NCBI GenBank assembly: GCA_005878985.1 | Contig: VBMA01000089.1 | Coordinates: 1-35,762, forward strand | Length of the DNA stretch: 35,762 nucleotides | Direction: 5' to 3' | DNA from: Methanobacteriota archaeon | GTDB lineage: Archaea > Thermoplasmatota > Thermoplasmata > RBG-16-68-12 | Shown here: one piece after another, positions 22,697-31,834 of the stretch | Numbering within the stretch: position 1 is the stretch's first letter | How the letters are laid out: the number at the start of each line of letters is the position of its first letter | The notes under the pieces: generated by a model | The model's input: only the letters and a program-made list of their open reading frames with translations | The model's database searches: none | Told to the model about the DNA's origin: nothing | Translations under genes and position numbers: made by a program

Positions 22697-23041
22697 ATGG
22701 TTGGGAACACCGAGAGTGCCGAGCATGGACGGATGCGAGAGGCACTCGCCGCCTGGTTCACGACCCAGGGTCTCTCGAATGTCAAGTCGCCCGCGGATCC
22801 GGTCGCCGACTTGGTGCCGGACGTTCAGGCGGACTACTTCGCAAAGATCGTCTACGGCGAAGCAAAACTGTGCGAGGATTTTGCTTCCTCAGATACGAAA
22901 GACGAGTTGTTGAGCTATTGTGGGAGCCTCCCTTCCGAATACAAGCTCGTCCTCGGGATCCCGAAAGCCTGCGAGCCGCTCGCTCAACGGGCGCTCACGG
23001 AGTGGGGGTTCACGCACCGGATCCAGCTCGTCGGGCTCTGA
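22697..23041 (+). CDS. Small protein with PD-(D/E)XK-like motif pattern
   Basis: 114 residues. An N-terminal helix (AEHGRMREALAAWFTTQGL) is followed by LVPDVQADYFAKIVYGEAKL at 39-58. P41-D42 and E55-A56-K57 sit on what look like adjacent strands, the arrangement of the PD-(D/E)XK nuclease core. The helix DELLSYCGSLPSEYKLVLGI and the end TEWGFTHRIQLVGL complete a small alpha/beta fold. It may be a nuclease, a regulator with a dead nuclease fold, or a chance match. ATG 22697 follows the TATA-like ACCTTTATGG by about 26 nt. The gap of 233 bp to the divergent gene holds both promoters and nothing else I can name. Confidence 0.6.
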   Translation: MVGNTESAEHGRMREALAAWFTTQGLSNVKSPADPVADLVPDVQADYFAKIVYGEAKLCEDFASSDTKDELLSYCGSLPSEYKLVLGIPKACEPLAQRALTEWGFTHRIQLVGL

Positions 23042-23176
23042 AAACGCGGGCAGCCACGGTTCGGATTGGATCCGCCGGTCTCATTTCCGATAACGCGAGA
23101 TCTCTCTTCCGTCTCTTGGGGAAAGGTATTTGGTGGGCATTCGCCTTCGCGCTGCCGCCCGGAGGAGGGCGCTGTC

Positions 23177-24535
23177 ATGGGATACAAGTTGATTGGAGTG
23201 ATCGGTTTCGCCGTGGCGTTTTCGTTGCTCGTCTCGTCGGTGAGCGCCGCGAGACCGGGTGGCACGACCTCGACGATCACGTTCTCGAACAGCGCGTTGC
23301 TGTTGAACAGTGGAAGTAGCGAACCCGCGGTGACGATCGGTCCGGACGGGACCACCGTCTTCACATCGCTCTCGTGGATCACGTTCGGGACGAACGTCTG
23401 GAAGACGTCGTTCGGCGGATCTCCGGCCTACCAGGGAATCCCCGACAACGGGATTGTATCCGGACAACTTGGGGGGGAGGACGCGGACGCGGACATCGGG
23501 TCGACCGGCACCCTTCATCTCACGAGCCTCGTCGCATTGATTAACCCGCCGTTCACCGCCGCCCGCCTTGGAGTCTCCGCGATTACATGCCGAAACGCGG
23601 ACACCTCGAACAACTTCGCGAACTGCAAAGCGCAGATCATCGACACGACGCAGGCGGACCGCCAGTGGATCACCTCAGACGGTGCCACTGTCTACATTTC
23701 GTACCACGACAGCGGCTCGAGCACGCTGATTCACGTGCAGCGATCGGATGACGATGGGTTCACCTGGACCCGGGTCAGCGACCCGATTCCGGGCCACGAC
23801 GGCCTCACCGGGATGTCCACGTTCAACAACGACCAAGGCCCGATCGTCGCGGATCCGACCACGCACTCCGTGTTCGTCGTTTACGCGGCGGGTCAGGGTG
23901 GGCTCCAGAAGGGCACGAACGCGAACTTCAACAACATTGTCGTGTCCCGGAGCACGGACAAGGGATTGACCTGGACCCCGTCGCTCGTGTACCATGCGCC
24001 GGTGAACACCGCGCTGAACAACGTGTTCCCGGCTCTCGCGGTCGACCCGGCGAATGGAAAGCTCTACGCCGCATGGTCCGACGCTCACACCGTCTGGTTA
24101 GCGGCATCCTCGGACCACGGGTCAAGCTGGAGTCCCGCCGTCACGGTGAACACCAGTCCCGCGACGACCGCCGTCTTCCCATGGGTCGCAGCGTTTGCCG
24201 GCAAGGTCGATGTCGTGTACTACGGTACTACGGCGACGAGCAAGGACGATCCCACGGCGGTCTGGAACACGTACATGGCCCAGACCACCGACGACGGTTC
24301 GCACTTCGTCCAGACGGCCGTGTCTGCGCACGCGAATCACGTCGGGGTGATTTGTACGTTCGGCACCGGCTGTGCCCGGGGCACCCGCAACCTGCTCGAT
24401 CTGTTCGAGGTCGCGATCAATCCGCAGAGCGGCAAGGCAGCGATCATCTTCACGGATGACACGCTGACCACGTACACCCGGAGTGACGGGACCGTGGCCC
24501 CGTTGCCTCAGGTCGTCGTCGCGTGGGAGTCCTGA
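23177..24535 (+). CDS. Secreted BNR/Asp-box beta-propeller protein (sialidase-like)
   Basis: About 452 residues. A signal peptide is clear: KLIGVIGFAVAFSLLVSSVS before ARPGG. Asp-box motifs recur: SDDDGFTW, STDKGLTW, SSDHGSSW, and TTDDGSHF. One likely disulfide pair is seen in ITCRNADTSNNFANCK. A catalytic arginine triad and nucleophilic tyrosine of true sialidases cannot be confirmed, so it may bind or hydrolyse surface glycans. ATG 23177 has GGAGGAGGG at 23161-23169 and the signal peptide follows at once, so the longer frame from 23066 is rejected. It is unrelated in sequence detail to the cytoplasmic propeller at 8840. Confidence 0.78.
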   Translation: MGYKLIGVIGFAVAFSLLVSSVSAARPGGTTSTITFSNSALLLNSGSSEPAVTIGPDGTTVFTSLSWITFGTNVWKTSFGGSPAYQGIPDNGIVSGQLGGEDADADIGSTGTLHLTSLVALINPPFTAARLGVSAITCRNADTSNNFANCKAQIIDTTQADRQWITSDGATVYISYHDSGSSTLIHVQRSDDDGFTWTRVSDPIPGHDGLTGMSTFNNDQGPIVADPTTHSVFVVYAAGQGGLQKGTNANFNNIVVSRSTDKGLTWTPSLVYHAPVNTALNNVFPALAVDPANGKLYAAWSDAHTVWLAASSDHGSSWSPAVTVNTSPATTAVFPWVAAFAGKVDVVYYGTTATSKDDPTAVWNTYMAQTTDDGSHFVQTAVSAHANHVGVICTFGTGCARGTRNLLDLFEVAINPQSGKAAIIFTDDTLTTYTRSDGTVAPLPQVVVAWES

Positions 24536-24554
24536 GCGCCGGAGCGGCGCCGCC

Positions 24555-25901
24555 TCACGGATCGCCGCCCGAAGCCGCCGACGTTGGCCGCGTGAACGAG
24601 GATTCGAGTCGCGAGAAGACGACCTGAAGGCCCGCCGCGAGGGCAAAGGAAGGGAGGGTCGCGCCGACCGGAAGTGCGAATATCACGATCACAAAGTAGA
24701 GGGCGGCTCCCGGAATCCAGCTTGCGAACGCGGACCATCGCCAAAGTCGCGCGCCGTTAAAGAACTCCTCCGCCGCGTAGTTCCCTCGCCGCACGACGAA
24801 CGAATCAGCGATGACGACTCCGAGAAGCGGGACGAACAAGCCGCCAATCAGTAGAAGGAACCACTCGTAGGAGCCTCCGATCCCTTCGCCCCGGCTCCAG
24901 AGGAACGCGGCCCCCGCCATCGCAATCAGGGTTGCGGCGACGATGAACCCAAGTTGACGTCGCTTCGGTGCCAGGTTCTGGATTGATACCGCCGTCGAGT
25001 AGACGTTGGCGAAGGCATTGTCCGTCTCGTCGACGAGGATGATCAACAATGGGAACGCGCCGAGGCCGAGCAGGCCGATGACCGCGAGAAAATTCGGTTG
25101 ACCGAAGACGATTCCCAGCGCCAGGAGCCCCGCGCCGAGCATATAGAACACGGTGTTCGCGATCGTGTAACCGGCCGTGGTCCCGACCCACGAGTCCTTC
25201 GAGGACCGCGCGAACCGGTTGTAGTCCGAGATCAGCGGCCACCAGGAAATCGGCATCGCGATCACGATGTCGAGCGCCAACAGGAGGGACGTCGTCCCCG
25301 AGAAATATTGCGGCGCGTACCGCAGGCCGAGGTCGGGGCTTTTCAAGATGAGCGCGATTCCGATCGCCGCCGTCGACGCATAGACGAGCCAGATCGCGAA
25401 CTTTTCAAGCCAAGCCCGGATGACCGCGAGCGGACCTCCGAGGGCCAGGGCCGCGACGATCGCCCCGAAGACCGGGACGAACACGAGCGCCGTGGACGGT
25501 CCGAACACGTTCCCGGTGAGGGTCGCCGCCGCAATTCCCATCACGAGCAGTTCGAACGTCGCCCATCCAAGGAGTTGGAACACATTCAGGGCTGTCGGGA
25601 TGTAGGAGCCCCGTCGACCGAGGATGGGACGGAGGCTCACCATCGTCGGGACTCCGGCGCGACTCCCGTGGTGGGCGGCGGCCGCGAGCATCAGGCTCCC
25701 CAAGACGGAACCGACGAGGGCCACGATCGCGGACTCGGCAAGCGTCAGCCCGAGTCCGATGAGCAGCGTCCCGGCAGCGAGGACGAGGAGCCCGATCCCG
25801 AGGCTCGACCAGAGGACAAACAGATCGAAAGTCCGGAGGACCCGCAACCCATGCGGGACCGGTTCGACGCCCCATTCCGGCGGCCTTCGCACCCGGAACA
25901 T
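24555..25901 (-). CDS. NCS1-family nucleobase/pyrimidine permease (CytX/CodB-like)
   Basis: 448 residues with about twelve hydrophobic helices. The N-terminal PEWGVEPVP and FDLFVLWSSLGIGLLVLAAG are typical of the CytX/CodB branch of the NCS1 transporters. GRRGSYIPTALNVFQLLGW follows, and PISWWPLISDYNRFARS corresponds to the conserved substrate-site region. The family imports cytosine, purines or thiamine-pathway hydroxymethylpyrimidine by ion symport; the exact cargo is unclear. ATG 25901 lies 26 nt after the TATA box at 25921-25932. The long frame back to 26699 runs antisense through pgk and is rejected. The gene is convergent with the BNR gene, with 19 nt between them. Confidence 0.85.
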   Translation of the reverse strand: MFRVRRPPEWGVEPVPHGLRVLRTFDLFVLWSSLGIGLLVLAAGTLLIGLGLTLAESAIVALVGSVLGSLMLAAAAHHGSRAGVPTMVSLRPILGRRGSYIPTALNVFQLLGWATFELLVMGIAAATLTGNVFGPSTALVFVPVFGAIVAALALGGPLAVIRAWLEKFAIWLVYASTAAIGIALILKSPDLGLRYAPQYFSGTTSLLLALDIVIAMPISWWPLISDYNRFARSSKDSWVGTTAGYTIANTVFYMLGAGLLALGIVFGQPNFLAVIGLLGLGAFPLLIILVDETDNAFANVYSTAVSIQNLAPKRRQLGFIVAATLIAMAGAAFLWSRGEGIGGSYEWFLLLIGGLFVPLLGVVIADSFVVRRGNYAAEEFFNGARLWRWSAFASWIPGAALYFVIVIFALPVGATLPSFALAAGLQVVFSRLESSFTRPTSAASGGDP

Positions 25902-25920
25902 CGAGAAGCCAAGCCCTCCG

Positions 25921-25932
25921 CGTATATATCGG
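25921..25932 (-). promoter_or_regulatory. TATA box of the NCS1 permease gene
   Basis: Minus-strand CCGATATATACG, centred 26 nt before ATG 25901. A textbook leaderless arrangement. Confidence 0.65.
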
Positions 25933-25954
25933 ATTGGCGGCGACGCGCGGCCGT

Positions 25955-27208
25955 TCACTTGTTCGTCTTCGCGAACTTCTTGTACGAGTGCTTCAACGCG
26001 GTGACGAGCGGGAGTTCCTTTCCCGCCAGGAAATTGATGAGGGCACCTCCTCCGGTGCTCACGTGATCGATGCGGTCCGAGAGCCCGAGTTGTTCGACCG
26101 CCGCGACCGTGTGTCCACCACCGACGATCGAGAAGGCGTCCGCTTCGGCGATCGCGGTGAGCAACTCGCGCGTGCCGACCGAGAAGGGCTCGAGTTCGAA
26201 GACGCCCGCGGGACCGTTGAAGAAAATCGTCTTCGCGCGGCGGATCTCCTCGACGTAGTGGGCGATTGTGTCCAGTCCGATATCGTACACCGGCCACTTC
26301 GCCGGGAGCGCGGACACCGGGACGGGCCTCCGTGTGCCCTCGTCGTCGAGGACGACATCCGTCGGCCGAAAGATCCGCCCGGGGAAACGCGCGAGGAGTT
26401 CTTTGCACATGGCGCGGTGGGCCTCGTAGTCCTCGACCTCGCGTCGCATGAAGTCGGTCGTCGGCTTGCCCGGATCGATTCCGGCGGCGTCGAGGAACAG
26501 GTTCGCCACGCCGCCCGAGGTGAGCACGCTGTCGACCAGATCCTTCTCGAGCATGTGGCGGGCGACCGCGATCGAGTCGTCCGCCTTCACGCCGCCGAGG
26601 AGCGCGATCTTCGGCCGCTCGGGCTGCTGGACCGCCTGGGCGAGCATCGTGAGCTCCCGCTCCATCACCCGGCCGGCGAGGGAGGGGAGGACCTCGCAAA
26701 ACCCAACGAGGCTCGGTTGCGCCCGGTGGGCCGCGGCGAACGCGTCGAGGACGAAGTAGTCCGCGTGCGGCGCGAGCCGGCTCACGATGTGGGTCTTCGC
26801 CATCTTCTCGAGCTTGGCGTCCGCGAGCGCGTCTTCCTCCGAGTAGAAACGCGTGTTCTCGAGGACGATCACGTCCCCGAGGTGCATCGCGTCGATCGCA
26901 TCGATCGCGGGTCGACCGAAGAGGCTCGGCACATACTGCACGGGACGTCCGAGGAGCGCCCCGATTCGATCCGCATGGACCTCGAGCGTCGTGAAGTCGT
27001 CTTTCCCCGGTCGCGACTGGTGCGCGAGCAACACGACCTTCGAACCCCGCAGCTCGCGGATCGTCGTCAGGTGCTCCCGGATTCGCGCGTCGTTCAACAG
27101 CTCGCCAGTCGCGGGGTCGATCGGAGAGTTGATGTCCACTCGCAGGAGGACCGTACGACCCGAGAGGTCAAAATCATCCATCGTGAAGAAGTCCCGGGCC
27201 ATCAGCAT
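25955..27208 (-). CDS. pgk: Phosphoglycerate kinase
   Basis: 417 residues. It interconverts 1,3-bisphosphoglycerate and 3-phosphoglycerate with ADP/ATP in glycolysis or gluconeogenesis. Visible family motifs are TVLLRVDINSPI near the N-terminus, VVLLAHQSRPGKDDF, VIVLENTRFYSEED, IALLGGVKADDSI, FFNGPAGVFE, and the nucleotide-loop IVGGGHTVAAVE. The GGGH form and the LAHQSRPG segment are archaeal features. The start is ATG 27208 or ATG 27202; minus-strand CTATTATG at about 27229-27237 is the likely TATA box. It is divergent from the DnaA-like gene with about 125 bp between starts. Confidence 0.96.
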   Translation of the reverse strand: MLMARDFFTMDDFDLSGRTVLLRVDINSPIDPATGELLNDARIREHLTTIRELRGSKVVLLAHQSRPGKDDFTTLEVHADRIGALLGRPVQYVPSLFGRPAIDAIDAMHLGDVIVLENTRFYSEEDALADAKLEKMAKTHIVSRLAPHADYFVLDAFAAAHRAQPSLVGFCEVLPSLAGRVMERELTMLAQAVQQPERPKIALLGGVKADDSIAVARHMLEKDLVDSVLTSGGVANLFLDAAGIDPGKPTTDFMRREVEDYEAHRAMCKELLARFPGRIFRPTDVVLDDEGTRRPVPVSALPAKWPVYDIGLDTIAHYVEEIRRAKTIFFNGPAGVFELEPFSVGTRELLTAIAEADAFSIVGGGHTVAAVEQLGLSDRIDHVSTGGGALINFLAGKELPLVTALKHSYKKFAKTNK

Positions 27209-27333
27209 ACGACGCAGAATACCGGAGCATAATAGTCCTTTCGCATCGCGAGGGCGCGTCCTCCGCCGCGCCGCATGCCTCCCGTTCTCAAACGAGGAAA
27301 CTGGGTTGGAACCTTTTTAGAGGGACCTCGGGA

Positions 27334-29493
27334 ATGGGCCGAGGCCACCGAGGGAGCCTCACGCCTCAGGACCTCCTCCTGCCAGAGGGAAAACTCATCC
27401 GCACTACGCGGGGCGGTCCTAGCGCGCTCAAGCAGCTCCTCCTCGACCTGAAGAAATATTCATTTTCCGGCTACGTCCGAACGGTTCGGAGCGGGGCCGG
27501 CAGGCGGGCCGAAGGGATCGTGCTCCTGCGCGGCGGAAACCCGGAGGCCAGCTTGTACCATCGGGACGGCACTCAGGACCGGGGCCGGAGCGCCCTGAAG
27601 AAGGTGTGGCAGGACTCGTACGACGAGTCGTGCGTCTTGGAGCTCCACGCCCGCGTGGACATGGACGGCCTCGTTCGGGAATACGCGAATGCGATCCTCG
27701 AGCGGCCCGCGAAGGTCGTCAAGAAGACGAAGATCCCGCAGACGATGGAACGATCCGAGATCGAGAGGCAGATTCGGTCGTGGAAGGACCGTGGGTACGA
27801 CGTGTCCTCCGTCGACTCGAACCTCGATGCCGAGCCGTCCATCCTCGCGGCGTCCGTCGTCGCGATGCGCGACGGGGTGAAGAAGGCCGAGGCGGTGGGC
27901 GAGATCCTCTCCGGTCTCGATGTGTCCGGGTTCGAGTCGCGCGCCGCGATCCTCCGAGAGAAACTCAAGGATCCCGTGCGACACCCGGACATCGACACGG
28001 AGGTCGAGAGCCTCCGCGATGCCGTGGAAAGCCTGCGCCAGATCGAGGCGCGTCGCCAGGCCGAGATGGAGCGAGGCCGGGATTCCCAGGCGCGGACACG
28101 AAAGGTCTTGGACCTCGTGATGAAACAGCAGCAGGCGCTGCGCCCCGAGGGTGGTCCGTATTCCACGGAGGACGTCGCGCGGAAGGTGCTCGAAGAATCG
28201 ATGCCGGCCCGGGATGCGGCGACGAACCTCGTCCAGATGTGCACGTTCGAGTCGTTCATCGTCGGCGAGAGCAACCGGTTCGCGCACGGCGCAGCGGTCG
28301 CGGTCGCGAAGCAACCCGCGAAGGAATACAATCCGCTCCTCATCACCTCGGGTCCGGGCCTCGGGAAGACGCATCTCCTGCACGCCATCGGGAACTACAT
28401 CCTGGCCCATTCGAACGAATCGAAGGTGCTGTACCTGACCTGCGAATCGTTCGCCTCAAGCTATACGAGCGCGAAGGAAGTGGGGACCCTCTCCGCGTTC
28501 CGGGACCGCATCCGTGGCATGGATTGCCTGATGATCGATGACATCCAGTTCCTGAGCGGCATGCCGGAGATTCACGAGGAACTGTTCCACACGTTCAACG
28601 ATCTGCATGACAAGGAGAAGCAGATCGTCCTGGCAAGCGATCGGCCCCCCAAGGCGATCCCGAACCTCGACGACCGCCTCGTCTCCCGGTTCGAATCGGG
28701 CCTCGTGGCAGGCATCGAACCTCCGGACCTCTTGATGCGGGTCACGATCCTCGAACGCCGCGCCCGCGACGAGAACGTCTCCATCGAAGGCGAAGTCTTG
28801 ACATGCATCGCGAATCTCGTCGACAACAATGTCCGAGAGCTCGGCGGGGCGTTCAACCGAGTCGTCGCGTTCTCCTCCTTGATGAATCGTCCGATCACGC
28901 AGGATCTCGCCCGCGAAGTCTTGTCCGGGGCGACCGTCGAGCCGTCGGCGGAACCGATCCCGTCGCCGGTGTCAGAGCGGACCGCGCCGGAGGAGAGAGT
29001 CCGGCAGGAAGTTCCCACGACGGCGAACCACGAACTCACACCAGGCCGCAGCTACCTGATAGAGGAGGAACGACCCGCGAAGGCGTTCCGGCTCTTGACG
29101 GATTTCCTCGGTGGCGGGGGCGGCGGCCTGGTCATCAGCCGGACGAACCCGAAACGCGTCCGGCAGGCGCACGACCTCGCGACCGCGCGCGTCCTGTGGC
29201 TCACGGACCGCGAGGGGTCGGCGGAGGAGACGATCGCGCCGGCCCTGGAGCGGCTCGTCTACGAGATCGAGGACTTCATGGGCAAGCAGCCCCGGGGCGC
29301 GATCCTCCTGGACGGGATCGAGTACCTTGTTTCGAACAATTCGTTCGACGCGGTCCTGATGTTCGTCCGGCGGCTGCTCGACGCGATCTCCGAGAGCCGA
29401 TACGCGTTCATCATCTCCCTCGGCCCTGCGACGCTGAAAGACCAGGAGCTCAAGGTGCTCGAGCGGGAGATGGAAGTGATCCGCTATCCGTAA
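27334..29493 (+). CDS. DnaA-type AAA+ ATPase with DUF835-like C-terminal domain
   Basis: 719 residues in four parts. Residues 1-110 form an alpha/beta domain (KYSFSGYVRTVRSG, GIVLLRGGNPEASLYH) recalling DUF2226/PATAN-type sensors. Residues 120-310 are helical and charged. At 320-530 lies a DnaA domain III-like AAA+ module: NPLLITSGPGLGKTHLLHAI with Walker A at 340-347, Walker B LMIDDIQF at 399-406, sensor LASDRPP at 433-439, and arginine finger region RLVSRFESGL at 448-457. From 563 a DUF835-like domain follows (VLWLTDREGS, AILLDGIEYLVSN). The DnaA DNA-binding domain IV is absent, so replication initiation is unlikely. I infer an AAA+ scaffold working with the zinc-ribbon and KaiC-like neighbours. 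Confidence 0.82.
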   Translation: MGRGHRGSLTPQDLLLPEGKLIRTTRGGPSALKQLLLDLKKYSFSGYVRTVRSGAGRRAEGIVLLRGGNPEASLYHRDGTQDRGRSALKKVWQDSYDESCVLELHARVDMDGLVREYANAILERPAKVVKKTKIPQTMERSEIERQIRSWKDRGYDVSSVDSNLDAEPSILAASVVAMRDGVKKAEAVGEILSGLDVSGFESRAAILREKLKDPVRHPDIDTEVESLRDAVESLRQIEARRQAEMERGRDSQARTRKVLDLVMKQQQALRPEGGPYSTEDVARKVLEESMPARDAATNLVQMCTFESFIVGESNRFAHGAAVAVAKQPAKEYNPLLITSGPGLGKTHLLHAIGNYILAHSNESKVLYLTCESFASSYTSAKEVGTLSAFRDRIRGMDCLMIDDIQFLSGMPEIHEELFHTFNDLHDKEKQIVLASDRPPKAIPNLDDRLVSRFESGLVAGIEPPDLLMRVTILERRARDENVSIEGEVLTCIANLVDNNVRELGGAFNRVVAFSSLMNRPITQDLAREVLSGATVEPSAEPIPSPVSERTAPEERVRQEVPTTANHELTPGRSYLIEEERPAKAFRLLTDFLGGGGGGLVISRTNPKRVRQAHDLATARVLWLTDREGSAEETIAPALERLVYEIEDFMGKQPRGAILLDGIEYLVSNNSFDAVLMFVRRLLDAISESRYAFIISLGPATLKDQELKVLEREMEVIRYP

Positions 29494-29504
29494 TCGCGAC
29501 TGGG

Positions 29505-30959
29505 CTACCCGAGGCCCTGAACGGCCTTGTGGAAGTCGCGGATCTGCCGGAGCGCGTCGCCCCACGCCTCGCGCTTCACGAACGCGCTCGCCTCTTTGAG
29601 GATGCCGATGGGTCGGGAGAGGTCGTTGCCGCGCACCTTCAGGTCCAACAGTTCGTTCCGGGCCTTCCGCATCTGGTCCTGGACGAACGCCGGGACGTCC
29701 CGGTTCATCCGTTCCTGCGCCTGCTGCCCGAGCCGGAGGGCGCCTGCGACATCCCGACGGTCGAGCGACTCACGCCCTTGCCGGAGGAGTCGCTCCGGAT
29801 CGCGGAGGTCCATGCCCATCGACCGGACCTCGCGCGCGAGCCGATCGCCATCGTCGATGATCTTGCGGGCCTCGTGGAAGTCTTTCGCCTCCGTGTGGAA
29901 CGTCCCGAGCGCCCCTTGGAACCGGTCCCACGCGGCATCGTAGTCGCCCGCCTCCAGCCGGCCGACCGCCTCTTGGAGTTTCGGCGTGGCCGCCTGGACG
30001 CCCGCGTCCCCTTTGGCGGCGCGGAGTTCCTGGATGAAGGTGTCGATCTCTCCGCCGATGAAATCGACGAACGCGACGTCCAAGGTTCGACGGGCGTTCG
30101 CGATGAGCGTGACCGCGCGTTCGATGTCGCGTCCCTTGCCGGCCTGGATCGCGTCGTTGATGATCCGCTTCCCCTCCTCGATCTCGAGCCCGATGCGCTT
30201 CGCGGAGACCAGGAGGGGCTTCACCTCGTTCACCAATTTGGGGAGTTCGCGGTAGAGGAGCTTTCGGTCTCCCGTCGGGATCCGACGTTCCGCTTCCCGT
30301 CGGGTCCGGCGGAGTTGGTCGATCCGGTTTTGGAGGGGAGACCGAGCAGGCTTGCCGCCGGCCGCGGGCGCGGCGAACGACCGGATGGGAGGGGCCTCCG
30401 CCGCGACGGCCGCGACGATCGGCGGCGGTTCTCGGATCTTCCCCATCCGCGCGGTCGCCGTCTGCGGGTCCTCGGCGAAGCGGACCCCGCAGCTCGGGCA
30501 ACGATCCGCGTCGGCCGGGACCGAGCTCTTACAGACCGGGCACTCGTACTCGGTCGCCTCGCCCTCGGAGAATTCCGCGCCACAACCCGGACAGACGGTC
30601 GCGTCCGCGGAGACGAGCGTCTCGCAGACCGGACACAGGAATTGCTCGCCGAGATCGGCCGCGGCCTCCGTCACAGCGCGGGGTTTCGCGGCGGCGTCGA
30701 CGTCGGCCGATTCCGGCGTTTCCCGAGCGACGTTCTTCAGCGTTTCGAAGATTTCTCGATGGTCCTCCTTGCCCTCCATGATCGAGGCGAGGATCTCGTC
30801 GATGCTGCGTCCGTCTTTGACGGGCGTGTCGATCGGGTCGAGGCCTCCACCGATGTCGAACAAGGTGAGGTCCGTCTGGCACGAAGGGCACACCCGCGCG
30901 TTCGCGTCGATCGGTGTGTCACAGACGGGACAGACTTTCGTTTCCTTCGCTGGCGTAAG
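29505..30959 (-). CDS. Triple zinc-ribbon protein with long helical C-terminus; start codon unclear
   Basis: About 484 residues from the first clearly coding position. Three zinc ribbons are visible: VCPVCDTPIDANARVCPSC, LCPVCETLVSADATVCPGC and ECPVCKSSVPADADRCPSC. The remaining 300 residues are mostly helical, with a likely coiled coil around RIDQLRRTRREAERRI and repeated helical hairpins further on (RLEAGDYDAAWDRFQGALG). This looks like a scaffold or adaptor. No in-frame ATG, GTG or TTG lies just before the first ribbon. A GTG at 30966, 26 nt from the TATA-like AAGATAGAAA at about 30984-30995, is out of frame by one base. The gene is convergent with the DnaA-like gene and divergent from the KaiC-like gene. 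Confidence 0.75.
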   Translation of the reverse strand, partial: LTPAKETKVCPVCDTPIDANARVCPSCQTDLTLFDIGGGLDPIDTPVKDGRSIDEILASIMEGKEDHREIFETLKNVARETPESADVDAAAKPRAVTEAAADLGEQFLCPVCETLVSADATVCPGCGAEFSEGEATEYECPVCKSSVPADADRCPSCGVRFAEDPQTATARMGKIREPPPIVAAVAAEAPPIRSFAAPAAGGKPARSPLQNRIDQLRRTRREAERRIPTGDRKLLYRELPKLVNEVKPLLVSAKRIGLEIEEGKRIINDAIQAGKGRDIERAVTLIANARRTLDVAFVDFIGGEIDTFIQELRAAKGDAGVQAATPKLQEAVGRLEAGDYDAAWDRFQGALGTFHTEAKDFHEARKIIDDGDRLAREVRSMGMDLRDPERLLRQGRESLDRRDVAGALRLGQQAQERMNRDVPAFVQDQMRKARNELLDLKVRGNDLSRPIGILKEASAFVKREAWGDALRQIRDFHKAVQGLG

Positions 30960-31114
30960 CCGACACCTCGAATTCGTCGACGCGTTTCTATCTTGAATGA
31001 GCGTACAAAGACTTTCCGGACTCAGTTCAGAGAATGATAAGTCCTCAGCCCAGATAATCAGCGCAAAACGATTAAGTGAGCCCTGCCCCCGTGTGATGCG
31101 TATCCGGCGCGGCC

Positions 31115-31834
31115 ATGGCATTTCGCAGTGCAATCGAGGGTCTGGACAAAGTGATTCGGAGCGACATCCTCCCACCGAAGGTCATCCTCGTCACGGGCCC
31201 GCCCGGGTCGATGAAGACGTCCTTCTGCTACACGCTCATGTCGCGCTACCTGAAGGACACCGGCGAGTTCGGTCTGTACACCACGCTCGAGGAGACGGTC
31301 CAGTCGCACCTGCGGAACATGGAGTCCCTCGGGGTCGAGCTCTCGATGAACATGCAGATCAGCGACTTCACGGATCTGCGGGAGATCGATGCGGTCGTCG
31401 GCCCAGAGGACCAGACGGACTACCTGGCGTTCATCGAGCGGATGATCGGCCACTATCGCAAGGTGCACGGTCAGAAGTTCAAGCTGTTCGCCCTCGATTC
31501 GCTCGGGGCGCTCTACTCGCTCATGGAGAACACGAGCAACATGCGAAAGCGGATGTTCTACTTCTTCAAGATGCTCCGCGACAACGAACTCACCTCCCTC
31601 GTCGTCATGGAACGCGCGCCGAACGGCGAGAGCCAGCTCCTCGGGAACGAGGGGTTTCTCGTCGATGGCATCGTGATACTGGGCCTCGACCGATCCCGCG
31701 GCAAGCTCGTCCGGTACCTCCAGGTGGAGAAGATGCGATCGGTCGATCACTCGATGGAGAAGCACGCGATCGAGGTTCGGAAAGGCGGGCTGACCGTCCT
31801 CGGACCGATCTTCGAGACGGGAGGGAATTCATGA
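31115..31834 (+). CDS. KaiC/RecA-like ATPase, single domain
   Basis: 239 residues of the archaeal RAD55/KaiC-like group. Walker A is TGPPGSMKTSF with K34-T35; Walker B is KLFALDSLGALYS. The segment GLYTTLEETVQSHLRNMESL with its E-E pair matches the KaiC catalytic glutamates. LVRYLQVEKMRSVDHSMEKH is the C-terminal KaiC motif. Such proteins are ATP-driven switches, such as FlaH of the archaellum, and not true recombinases. A TATA-like CGATTAAGTG at about 31067-31076 places the start near 31098, so ATG 31115 has a short leader. The coiled-coil gene follows after 65 nt, probably in the same operon. Confidence 0.85.
   Translation: MAFRSAIEGLDKVIRSDILPPKVILVTGPPGSMKTSFCYTLMSRYLKDTGEFGLYTTLEETVQSHLRNMESLGVELSMNMQISDFTDLREIDAVVGPEDQTDYLAFIERMIGHYRKVHGQKFKLFALDSLGALYSLMENTSNMRKRMFYFFKMLRDNELTSLVVMERAPNGESQLLGNEGFLVDGIVILGLDRSRGKLVRYLQVEKMRSVDHSMEKHAIEVRKGGLTVLGPIFETGGNS

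Noticed and set aside
25902-26699. N-terminal extension of the NCS1 permease frame
   Set aside because: It runs antisense through pgk and passes upstream of the TATA box that fixes ATG 25901.
27334-29493. Genuine DnaA replication initiator
   Set aside because: The protein lacks the C-terminal DNA-binding domain IV and no DnaA-box cluster or origin-like AT-rich unwinding region is seen beside it.
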